Shown here piece by piece: positions 56,558-64,000 of a stretch of DNA of 64,000 nt. This DNA comes from Flavobacteriaceae bacterium (GTDB lineage: Bacteria > Bacteroidota > Bacteroidia > Flavobacteriales > Flavobacteriaceae). The notes beneath the pieces are model-generated. The model searched no databases. It was not told where the DNA came from and worked only from the letters and a program-made list of their open reading frames with translations. The DNA lies in NCBI GenBank assembly GCA_002702745.1, contig PABM01000007.1, forward strand, positions 1-64,000, written 5' to 3'. Positions within the stretch are counted from its first letter, which is position 1; every line of letters starts with the position of its first letter. A program made the translations under genes and the position numbers.

Positions 56558-59182
56558 CTATTTGGAATACATATTAATAAAATTAATTTTATCTCCATCA
56601 AAACGGAAAGATTCCATCCAGCTTTTAATTGTTGATTCACCGTTTGATTCAATAATGTTTCCTTCATCCCATAGTAAAACCCATTCATCACCATTATCAC
56701 CTGTAACTGCAAGGTTAACGGCTACACTATAATCTTCAATACCAACTTCAGAATATGTCTCTGTAATATATTTAATGGCAGATTCCTTACCTATAATTGA
56801 TGAACCATCAGAAAGATTAAAAACAACATCTTCTGAAAGATAGTCAACAACTTTAGTGTAATCTTTAGCTATTAAATCTCTCACCATAGATTGTACAATT
56901 ATTACCTTATCTTCATCACCCATTTCAAATGTATCAAGATATGTAGCATCATATATATAATTTACAGATGATTTTTTTTCGACGTCATGGGTTCCATGAC
57001 CTCCTAATATCGGAGCAATTACAAGACCGATCAAACAAGTAAGTTTTATTAAAATATTCATTGATGGTCCAGAAGTGTCTTTAAAAGGATCACCAACAGT
57101 ATCTCCAGTAACAGACGCTTTGTGAGCTTCAGAACCTTTGTAAGTCATTTCTCCATTTATTTCAACTCCTGCCTCAAAAGATTTTTTTGCATTATCCCAG
57201 GCACCTCCAGCATTATTTTGAAATATTGCCCAAAGAACTCCACTAACAGTAACTCCTGCCATATATCCGCCAAGCATTTCAGCGATTAACTGGTAATCTA
57301 ATCCAAATAACATTGGTAAAACTGTAATAATTATCGGTGTTCCAATGGTTAATATTCCAGGTAACATCATTTCTCTAAGAGATGCTTTTGTAGAGATGTC
57401 AACACATTTATCATATTCAGGCTTCGCTTTACCCTTCATAATTCCAGGAATTTCTTTAAACTGTCTTCTTACTTCATAAACCATTTCCATAGCAGCTTTT
57501 CCAACAGCATTCATAGCTAATGCTGAAAACACCACTGGAACCATTCCTCCAATAAATAACATTGCAAGAACTGGCGCCTTAAATATATTTATACCCTCAA
57601 TTCCGGTAAATGTTACATACGCTGCAAATAAAGCAAGAGAAGTAAGCGCTGCAGATGCAATCGCGAATCCTTTACCAGTTGCAGCGGTAGTGTTACCAAC
57701 TGAGTCTAAAATGTCTGTTCTTTCTCTAACGATTGGATCTTGACCACTCATTTCTGCAACCCCTCCAGCATTATCTGAAATTGGTCCAAAGGCATCAATT
57801 GCTAATTGCATGCCAGTTGTTGCCATCATAGCTGAAGCAGACAGTGCTACCCCGTAAAATCCAGCAAATGCATAAGCAGCCCAAATTGCAGCTGCAAATA
57901 ATATCACGGATCCAAAAGTAGAAATCATTCCAGTTGCTAAACCAGCAATAATATTAGTGGCTGCACCCGTGCTTGATTTTTGAACAATTTCAAGAACAGG
58001 TTTTTTTCCTAGTCCTGTATAATATTCAGTGATAGCTGAAATAAACCAACCAACGATTAAACCAGTTAGAGTAGCAAAGAATACGTTAATAGAAGAAATT
58101 TCTTTTAAACCTTCACCAAAAAATTCCATATTTAGAGTTTTTGGAAGCATATATTCAACCAGCAAATAACATGAAATAGCGACTAATAAAATTGAAATTC
58201 CATTACCCTTATTAAGAGCTCCCATAACTTCAGCCTCTTTAGCGTCGTTAGAATTTATTTTAACGAATAAAGTACCAATCAATGAGATTATAATACCAAT
58301 ACCAGCAATAGCCATAGGTAATAAAATGGGTCCAATTCCACCAAAAGTATCATTAATTGAACCACCCATGTCTGAAATTACATAATTTCCAAGAACCATA
58401 GCTGCGAGCACTGTTGCTACATATGAACCAAAAAGATCAGCTCCCATACCAGCAACATCTCCTACATTATCTCCAACGTTGTCAGCAATAGTAGCTGGAT
58501 TTCTCGGGTCATCCTCCGGAATACCAGCTTCAACTTTTCCTACTAAATCTGCTCCAACATCAGCAGCTTTTGTATAAATACCACCACCAACTCTAGCAAA
58601 TAAAGCAATAGATTCAGCTCCTAATGAAAAACCTGCCAATGTTTCAAGAACTACTGTCATGGTATCACTTGCAGATCCATAATCAGTAGCTGACCATACT
58701 CCATCCATAAAATAATTAAAGAATATTATAAAAAAAGTAGTCAAACCTAAAACAGCTAAACCAGCTACTCCTAATCCCATTACTGTTCCTCCAGCAAAAG
58801 AAATTTTCAATGCATTTGGTAATGATGTTTTAGCAGCTTGAGTTGTTCTTACATTAGTTTTAGTCGCAATCTTCATTCCTATGTTTCCAGCATAAGCAGA
58901 GAAAAATGCTCCAAAAATAAACGAAACTACTATTAAAATATGTGTTGTGGGTACAATAAAGGAAATACCTGCTAGAACAACACTTACCACCAATACAAAC
59001 ACTGATAATAATCTATATTCAGCATTCAAAAAAGCCAGAGCACCTTCATAAATATGATCAGAAATTTCTTTCATCTTTCCGTCTCCGGCATCTTGTTTCA
59101 TAACCCAAGATCTTCTTACAAAAACATAAGCTAAACCAAAAGCAGACATGATTATTGGCATGTATATCATCATTGAATCCAT
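56558..59182 (-). CDS. hppA: Membrane pyrophosphatase (K+-dependent, Na+-pump type) with C-terminal NTF2-like domain
   Basis: Couples pyrophosphate hydrolysis to ion transport. The core (to about residue 730) has about 16 helices and the catalytic motifs [32 protein letters not shown] and DNVGDNVGD. Ala in [10 protein letters not shown] points to the K+-dependent class; Glu in [13 protein letters not shown] is the Na+-pump arrangement. After IAPILGGHG comes an extra tail of about 140 residues ([75 protein letters not shown]), which has the pattern of an NTF2/SnoaL-like domain. The C-terminus of this family faces the periplasm. Confidence 0.95.
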   Translation of the reverse strand: MDSMMIYMPIIMSAFGLAYVFVRRSWVMKQDAGDGKMKEISDHIYEGALAFLNAEYRLLSVFVLVVSVVLAGISFIVPTTHILIVVSFIFGAFFSAYAGNIGMKIATKTNVRTTQAAKTSLPNALKISFAGGTVMGLGVAGLAVLGLTTFFIIFFNYFMDGVWSATDYGSASDTMTVVLETLAGFSLGAESIALFARVGGGIYTKAADVGADLVGKVEAGIPEDDPRNPATIADNVGDNVGDVAGMGADLFGSYVATVLAAMVLGNYVISDMGGSINDTFGGIGPILLPMAIAGIGIIISLIGTLFVKINSNDAKEAEVMGALNKGNGISILLVAISCYLLVEYMLPKTLNMEFFGEGLKEISSINVFFATLTGLIVGWFISAITEYYTGLGKKPVLEIVQKSSTGAATNIIAGLATGMISTFGSVILFAAAIWAAYAFAGFYGVALSASAMMATTGMQLAIDAFGPISDNAGGVAEMSGQDPIVRERTDILDSVGNTTAATGKGFAIASAALTSLALFAAYVTFTGIEGINIFKAPVLAMLFIGGMVPVVFSALAMNAVGKAAMEMVYEVRRQFKEIPGIMKGKAKPEYDKCVDISTKASLREMMLPGILTIGTPIIITVLPMLFGLDYQLIAEMLGGYMAGVTVSGVLWAIFQNNAGGAWDNAKKSFEAGVEINGEMTYKGSEAHKASVTGDTVGDPFKDTSGPSMNILIKLTCLIGLVIAPILGGHGTHDVEKKSSVNYIYDATYLDTFEMGDEDKVIIVQSMVRDLIAKDYTKVVDYLSEDVVFNLSDGSSIIGKESAIKYITETYSEVGIEDYSVAVNLAVTGDNGDEWVLLWDEGNIIESNGESTIKSWMESFRFDGDKINFINMYSK

Positions 59183-59205
59183 AGTTAATTTTTTTAATTA
59201 GTTGG

Positions 59206-59213
59206 CAAAAATA
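59206..59213 (-). promoter_or_regulatory. -7 promoter element of hppA
   Basis: TATTTTTG on the minus strand, an exact TAnnTTTG match, 23 bases before the ATG. It lies in the 64-base gap between pdhB and hppA, so hppA can be expressed independently of pdhB. Confidence 0.5.
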
Positions 59214-59246
59214 GTGAAATAGAGTTAATTACGAAAAACTCACGGA

Positions 59247-60224
59247 TTATTTGTATAATACCTTTTTAACTGCTTTGATTACATCTTCACTGTTAGGAAG
59301 CCACTCTTTCAGTAAAACGGGTGAATAAGGAGCAGGAGTATCAGCTGTATTAATTTTTTCAATGGGAGCATCCAAATAATCAAAAGCTTGTGATTGAACT
59401 AGGTAAGTAATCTCAGTTGCAACATTTCCGAAAGGCCATGCTTCTTCCAAAATAACAAGCCTATTTGTTTTTTTTACGGATTTAAGAATTGTTTCATGAT
59501 CCATTGGCCGAACAGTTCTAAGGTCAATTATTTCACATGAAATATTTTCTTTGTCTAATTCATCAGCTGCCTTATATGCTTCCTTTATAATCTTTCCAAA
59601 TGATACAATTGTAACATTAGTTCCTTCTCTTTTAATATCGGCAACCCCTATAGGAATTGTATACTCACCGTCTGGCACCTCACCTTTATCACCATACATT
59701 TGCTCACTTTCCATGAAAATTACAGGATCATCGTCACGTATTGCTGATTTCAATAAACCTTTAGCATCATATGGGTTAGATGGAACTATAACCTTTAGAC
59801 CTGGAGTATTTGCAAACCAATTTTCAAAAGCTTGAGAATGAGTTGCAGCTAACTGTCCAGCAGATGCCGTAGGTCCTCTGAAAACGATTGGACAATTAAA
59901 TTGACCGCCAGACATTTGTCTAATCTTTGCGGCATTATTAATAATCTGATCTATTCCAACAAGAGAAAAATTAAAAGTCATATATTCGACAATAGGTCTG
60001 TTCCCAGTCATGGTTGAACCAATTGCTACACCAGCAAATCCAAGTTCAGAAATTGGAGTATCAATAACTCTTTTTGGTCCAAATTCATCAAGCATACCTT
60101 TTGATGCCTTGTAAGCACCATTGTATTCAGCAACTTCTTCACCCATAAGAAAGATACTTTCGTCAGTTCTCATTTCCTCGCTCATTGCCTCACAGACAGC
60201 TTCTCTAAATTGAATAGTCCTCAT
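59247..60224 (-). CDS. pdhB: Pyruvate dehydrogenase E1 component, beta subunit
   Basis: Transketolase-like beta subunit of pyruvate dehydrogenase, 325 residues. Family segments are FLMGEEVAEYNGAYKASKGMLDEFG, RVIDTPISELGFAGVAIGSTMTG and EYMTFNFSLVGIDQIINNAAK in the pyrimidine-binding domain, and VVILEEAWPFGNVATEI in the C-terminal transketolase domain. The alpha subunit is not adjacent; it must be elsewhere, as is common in flavobacteria. Divergent from etfB, with its own TATTTTTG element. Confidence 0.93.
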   Translation of the reverse strand: MRTIQFREAVCEAMSEEMRTDESIFLMGEEVAEYNGAYKASKGMLDEFGPKRVIDTPISELGFAGVAIGSTMTGNRPIVEYMTFNFSLVGIDQIINNAAKIRQMSGGQFNCPIVFRGPTASAGQLAATHSQAFENWFANTPGLKVIVPSNPYDAKGLLKSAIRDDDPVIFMESEQMYGDKGEVPDGEYTIPIGVADIKREGTNVTIVSFGKIIKEAYKAADELDKENISCEIIDLRTVRPMDHETILKSVKKTNRLVILEEAWPFGNVATEITYLVQSQAFDYLDAPIEKINTADTPAPYSPVLLKEWLPNSEDVIKAVKKVLYK

Positions 60225-60240
60225 AAAATGTAATTTTTGA

Positions 60241-60248
60241 CAAAAATA
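60241..60248 (-). promoter_or_regulatory. -7 promoter element of pdhB
   Basis: TATTTTTG on the minus strand matches TAnnTTTG exactly, 16 bases before the pdhB ATG. It lies in the 132-base divergent region shared with etfB. Confidence 0.5.
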
Positions 60249-60322
60249 ATAAAGCGGTTAAAATTAAACATTAATTAAGTTAAAAATATTTACTAATCAC
60301 AGATTTTTATTTCTCAAATTAG

Positions 60323-60330
60323 TAACTTTG
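60323..60330 (+). promoter_or_regulatory. -7 promoter element of etfB-etfA
   Basis: TAACTTTG matches TAnnTTTG exactly and ends 26 bases before the etfB ATG at 60357. No convincing -33 TTG is found. Confidence 0.5.
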
Positions 60331-60356
60331 ATAAACAACTTTTCAATTCAGTTATT

Positions 60357-61103
60357 ATGAAAATTCTTGTTTGTATTAGTCATGTTCCAGACACAACATC
60401 AAAGATAAATTTCTCTGAAAATAACACTGTTTTTGATAAAACTGGTGTTCAATTTGTTATAAATCCAAATGATGAATTCGGGTTAACAAGAGCTATTTGG
60501 TTTAAAGAAAAAAATAATGCTGTTGTCCATATTGTCAATGTTGGACTTTCTGATACAGAGTCAACACTTAGAAAAGCACTTGCGATTGGTGCAGACAAAG
60601 CAATAAGAATCAATCACGATCCTAAAGATGGGTATTCTGTTGCTAAGTATATTTCAAATTATATCTCAAACAACTCTTATGATTTAATTATTGCAGGAAG
60701 AGAGTCGATTGATTACAATGGAGGAATGGTTCCTGGAATGATATCTGCATTTACAGAAATTAACTTTATTGATAAATGCATTGATTTGAATATTTCTGGT
60801 GATTCAGTTGAGGCATCTCGAGAAATTGAAGGAGGTAAAGAAAATATTTCGACAAAATTACCATTGATTATAGGGGGACAAAAAGGGCTAGTTGAAGAAA
60901 GTGATTTACGAATTCCCAACATGAGGGGAATTATGATGGCAAGAAAAAAAGAACTTGAAGTAGTTGAGGTTAACGAAGATTATCAATCTACAAACTCTAA
61001 AAGTTTTGAAAAACCACTACCTAAAGACGAAGTAACTCTCGTTTCGGCAGATGAAATAGATAAGCTAATCGATTTATTACACAACGAAGCAAAGGCAATA
61101 TAA
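60357..61103 (+). CDS. etfB: Electron transfer flavoprotein, beta subunit
   Basis: With EtfA it carries electrons from acyl-CoA and other dehydrogenases to the quinone pool. It is 248 residues with the AMP-binding fold: KILVCISHVPDTTSKINF at the start, NPNDEFGLTRAIWFKE, ALAIGADKAIRI and IAGRESIDYNGGMVPGMISA. ANLRGIM-type signature reads IPNMRGIMMARKK. The etfA start lies 1 base after its stop. Confidence 0.96.
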   Translation: MKILVCISHVPDTTSKINFSENNTVFDKTGVQFVINPNDEFGLTRAIWFKEKNNAVVHIVNVGLSDTESTLRKALAIGADKAIRINHDPKDGYSVAKYISNYISNNSYDLIIAGRESIDYNGGMVPGMISAFTEINFIDKCIDLNISGDSVEASREIEGGKENISTKLPLIIGGQKGLVEESDLRIPNMRGIMMARKKELEVVEVNEDYQSTNSKSFEKPLPKDEVTLVSADEIDKLIDLLHNEAKAI

Positions 61104-61104
61104 T

Positions 61105-62070
61105 ATGGATATACTAATTTTCGCAGAAACTGATGATAAGGGTAATTTTAAAAAAGATGCTTTTGAAATTGCTTCCTATGCATATGAGATTTCATCTCAA
61201 ACTGGAGGCAGTGTGAAGGCAATATGTTTTAATTCAAAAAATCCTGAAAAATTATCTGATTATGGAGTTAAAAAAATAATTAACTCAGAAAAGGAGGAGC
61301 TAAAAAATTTTGATTCTGGAATTTATTCAGATTGTATAAGTGATGTTTTCAAGAGTGAGAATTGTAGTATGCTTGTCTTAAGCTCGAGTTCAAACTCAAA
61401 ATACATTGGTGGTATACTTTCGGTAAAAATTGATGCAGGCTACGTCACTAATATAATTTCAATACCGGTTAAGGATAATAATTTAGTTGTTGTGAGAAAT
61501 ACATTCACAAATAAGGCTTTTGAGACTGTAGAAATAACTAAAAGTAATAGTATTTTGGCCGTTTCAAAAAATTCTTTTGGTTTAAAGGAAAATCCTACAG
61601 AAACTGAAATTTCAAAGTTTAATTTTAACATTTCAGAAAGAAGAAATAAAGTATCTTCTGTTGAAAAAACATCAAATAAAGTCACAATCGCGGATGCGGA
61701 TATTGTTGTTTCTGGGGGAAGAGGATTGAAGGGCCCTGAAAATTGGCATCTCATTGAAAATCTAGCTGAGGTTTTAGGTGGAGCTACAGCATGTTCAAAA
61801 CCTGTTTCAGATTTGGGCTGGAGACCCCATAGCGAACATGTTGGACAAACAGGAAAACCTGTTTCATCCAATTTATATATTGCTATTGGAATTTCAGGTG
61901 CAATTCAACATTTGGCTGGAGTTAATTCATCTAAAGTAAAAGTTGTGATAAATACAGATCCTGATGCTCCTTTTTTCAAAGCAGCTGACTATGGAATTGT
62001 TGGAGATGCATTTGATGTTGTTCCTAAACTAATTGATAAGCTGAAAGAATTTAAATCAGCAAATGATTAG
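61105..62070 (+). CDS. etfA: Electron transfer flavoprotein, alpha subunit
   Basis: FAD-carrying partner of EtfB, 321 residues. The C-terminal FAD domain is canonical: VVSGGRGLKGPENW, GATACSKPVSDLGWRPHSEHVGQTGK, IAIGISGAIQHLAGV and VINTDPDAPFFKAADYGIVGDAFDVVPKL. Nothing unusual is visible. A gap of 42 bases leads to the nuclease-family gene. Confidence 0.97.
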   Translation: MDILIFAETDDKGNFKKDAFEIASYAYEISSQTGGSVKAICFNSKNPEKLSDYGVKKIINSEKEELKNFDSGIYSDCISDVFKSENCSMLVLSSSSNSKYIGGILSVKIDAGYVTNIISIPVKDNNLVVVRNTFTNKAFETVEITKSNSILAVSKNSFGLKENPTETEISKFNFNISERRNKVSSVEKTSNKVTIADADIVVSGGRGLKGPENWHLIENLAEVLGGATACSKPVSDLGWRPHSEHVGQTGKPVSSNLYIAIGISGAIQHLAGVNSSKVKVVINTDPDAPFFKAADYGIVGDAFDVVPKLIDKLKEFKSAND

Positions 62071-62112
62071 AGTTTATTTTTTTTACTTAAAACATAATAC
62101 TAGTTTTACATT

Positions 62113-62712
62113 ATGAATCTTGTTCAATTATTAATTAACGGAATTTCATATAGTCAAACTCAAAATGGTGCCTACGCATTAATTTTAAGTGAAATTGAAG
62201 GTGAAAGAAAATTACCGATTGTAATTGGAACCAATGAAGCGCAATCAATTGCTATTGCAATTGAAAAAGAAATCAAACCTCCGAGGCCATTAACTCACGA
62301 TTTATTCAAAAATTTTTGTGAAAGATTTGACATTAAAATTAAACAGGTAATTATTCATAAACTTGTTGATGGGGTTTTTTACTCTAGTGTTATTTGTGAA
62401 AGAGATGGGATCGAAGAAGTAATAGATTCAAGATCTAGTGATGCTATCGCCTTGGCTATAAGATTTGAAGCACCAATATATACCTATGAAAATATTCTTA
62501 AAAAAGCTGGAGTTTTATTAAAAATTGAAAGAGAAATTGATGAAAAATCTTTGCTTAAAGAGTTGTTTTCAAATGAAAAACCTGAAACAACAACAATTGA
62601 TGATCTTAAAGAAAGGTCAAAAAAAGAATTAGAGGAATTATTAAAAATTGCTGTTCAAAATGAAAATTATGAATCAGCAGCAAAAATAAGAGATGAAATT
62701 TCTAACAGATAA
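62113..62712 (+). CDS. Bifunctional nuclease family protein (DUF151) with UVR motif
   Basis: Residues 1 to about 135 form the BFN/DUF151 domain (YALILSEIEGERKLPIVIGTNEAQSIAIA, VIDSRSSDAIALAIRFEAPIYT). Residues about 165-199 are a UvrB/UvrC-type motif (LEELLKIAVQNENYESAAKIRDEI), which mediates protein contacts. Members have been described as dual DNase/RNase in plants and bacteria; the role here is unknown. 199 residues. The nucleoside transporter gene begins inside its last codons (20-base overlap), which suggests coupled expression. Confidence 0.9.
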   Translation: MNLVQLLINGISYSQTQNGAYALILSEIEGERKLPIVIGTNEAQSIAIAIEKEIKPPRPLTHDLFKNFCERFDIKIKQVIIHKLVDGVFYSSVICERDGIEEVIDSRSSDAIALAIRFEAPIYTYENILKKAGVLLKIEREIDEKSLLKELFSNEKPETTTIDDLKERSKKELEELLKIAVQNENYESAAKIRDEISNR

Positions 62713-64000
62713 AAAAAATATAATTTTAACAAGCTTGTTTTTTATTTCTGCAAATACTTTTGTTTTTGCACAAGAGCAAAATATAGTTCCCAGTAACGGG
62801 TTTACTCTTGAAGGATTTCTTAGAGGTTTCTTAGGTATATCATTTTTAATTTTAACAACTTATCTGCTTTCAAGTAATAAAAAAGCAATTAACTGGAAAA
62901 CCGCATCGACAGGGTTACTTCTTCAACTTATTCTTGCGGTTGCAGTTCTAAAAATTTCTTGGGTTAAGATGATTTTTGAAAGTGCAGGAAAGGTTTTTGT
63001 TAAAATTCTTGATTTCACAATGGAGGGCACGAAATTTTTATTTGGTGATTTAGTGAGTGCAGAAAATTTTGGAAATGTATTTATTTTTTCCATTTTACCT
63101 ACTGTAATATTCTTTGCTGCATTAACATCTATTTTATTCTATCTTGGAATTATACAAAAAATAGTAAGATTAATGGCCCTACTATTATCAAAACTTTTAG
63201 GAGTTTCTGGTCCAGAAAGTTTAAGTGTGGCAGGAAATATATTCCTTGGTCAAACCGAATCTCCGCTGATGATTAAAGCATATCTTGAAAAAATGTCTAA
63301 ATCAGAAATATTGCTGGTGATGATTGGAGGAATGGCTACAGTCGCAGGAGGTGTACTAGCTGCTTATATTGGTTTTCTTGGTGGAGATGATCCAGAGCTT
63401 AAGGTTTATTATGCAAAACATCTTTTAACCGCATCAGTCATGGCTGCACCTGGTGCAATTGTAATTTCTAAAATTCTTTATCCGGAAACAGAAAAAATTG
63501 ATTCAAATATTAAAGTATCTCAAGATAAAATAGGTTCAAATTTTTTAGATGCTATTTCTATAGGAACATCAGAAGGTTTAAAGTTAGCTGCTAATATTGC
63601 TGCGATGCTTTTAGTATTTATCGCCTTCATTGCATTAATCAATTATATATTAAGTGGTTTTGGTGATCTAACAAATTTAAACGATTGGATCAGTAACAGA
63701 ACTGTTTACTCTGAATTGTCTTTAGAATTAATATTGGGATATATTTTTGCTCCAGTTATGTGGTTAATAGGGGTTGCTAATGAAGATATTACACTCATGG
63801 GGCAACTATTAGGAATAAAATTAGCAGCAAGTGAATTTATCGGATACATACAGTTATCAGATTTAAAAGATGCAACAAATTTAATTCATTTGAATTATCA
63901 GAAATCAATAATAATTGCTACTTATATGCTGTGTGGTTTTGCAAATTTTGCTTCTATAGGAATTCAAATTGGTGGAATTGGAGCCCTTGAACCTAAACAA
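62693..64000 (+). CDS. Concentrative nucleoside transporter (NupC-like), 3' end outside the window
   Basis: The frame opens at ATG 62693 and stays open to the window end (436 codons, C-terminus missing). It begins with a signal-like hydrophobic segment ending VFAQEQ, followed by many membrane helices. Family motifs of CNT transporters are present: GQTESPLMIKAYLEKMSKSE, GGMATVAGGVLAAYIGFLG, SVMAAPGAIVISKILYPE, GTSEGLKLAANIAAML, LGYIFAPVMWLIGV and CGFANFASIGIQIGGIGAL. It imports nucleosides with Na+ or H+. Such transporters commonly accompany salvage enzymes; a deoxynucleoside kinase lies 6 kb upstream. Confidence 0.93.
   Translation, partial: MKFLTDKKNIILTSLFFISANTFVFAQEQNIVPSNGFTLEGFLRGFLGISFLILTTYLLSSNKKAINWKTASTGLLLQLILAVAVLKISWVKMIFESAGKVFVKILDFTMEGTKFLFGDLVSAENFGNVFIFSILPTVIFFAALTSILFYLGIIQKIVRLMALLLSKLLGVSGPESLSVAGNIFLGQTESPLMIKAYLEKMSKSEILLVMIGGMATVAGGVLAAYIGFLGGDDPELKVYYAKHLLTASVMAAPGAIVISKILYPETEKIDSNIKVSQDKIGSNFLDAISIGTSEGLKLAANIAAMLLVFIAFIALINYILSGFGDLTNLNDWISNRTVYSELSLELILGYIFAPVMWLIGVANEDITLMGQLLGIKLAASEFIGYIQLSDLKDATNLIHLNYQKSIIIATYMLCGFANFASIGIQIGGIGALEPKQ

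Overview
This window looks like a stretch of chromosome from an AT-rich, probably marine, gliding member of the Bacteroidota, class Flavobacteriia. The evidence is the set of gliding and type IX secretion genes (gldK, gldL, gldM, gldN, gldB, gldC), a GLPGLI-family protein, TonB-dependent outer-membrane proteins with carboxypeptidase-like N-termini, a DAHP synthase fused to chorismate mutase, a primase without zinc ligands, and promoters of the Bacteroidetes type (TAnnTTTG at -7). Shine-Dalgarno sequences are rare, genes are tightly packed, and several starts are TTG or GTG. I see no insertion sequence, prophage, CRISPR array or rRNA operon. No gap without a gene exceeds about 150 bases.

Layout. 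1-9000 (minus): initiator tRNA-Met, gldK-L-M-N (motor and outer-membrane ring of the type IX secretion system), an arginase-fold protein with lost metal ligands, and topA. 9000-15300 (plus): miaB, a sigma-54 activator without a sensor domain, lptE, a TPR protein, secG, groES and groEL. 15279-18138 (minus): a metal (probably copper) uptake pair, consisting of an HMA-domain protein and a TonB-dependent receptor, preceded by a short relic with an HMA-like CxxC motif. 18235-25365 (plus): purH, then the rod-shape operon mreB-mreC-mreD-mrdA-rodA. 25367-29444: gldB and gldC, nadE, dnaG. 29513-31604 (minus): rlmN and queA.

31678-41109 (minus) is one long, nearly gapless operon: pheA, an aromatic aminotransferase, tyrA, DAHP synthase-chorismate mutase, rsgA, dtd, a large secreted zinc metalloprotease, a MazG-like hydrolase and aroA. 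It is headed by the most striking element of the window, an apparent transcription attenuator. A 19-codon leader peptide has 10 Phe or Tyr codons, a possible antiterminator follows, and a GC-containing hairpin with nine U residues abuts the pheA start codon.

41167-50202: a GapN-like aldehyde dehydrogenase (minus), a GT90 glycosyltransferase (plus), and the branched-chain operon ilvD-ilvB-ilvN-ilvC-ilvA (minus), whose IlvA lacks the regulatory domain. 50304-55050 (minus): an operon with a GLPGLI-family periplasmic protein, an AlkB-type alkane monooxygenase and an outer-membrane beta-barrel protein. 55140-64000: a secreted protein of unknown function, a deoxynucleoside kinase, a membrane pyrophosphatase with an extra C-terminal NTF2-like domain, pyruvate dehydrogenase E1 beta, etfB and etfA, a bifunctional-nuclease-family protein, and a nucleoside transporter cut by the window end.

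Start codons were revised where a longer reading frame ran into a promoter or a terminator. All functional names rest on reading the translated sequences by eye; no database search was run.
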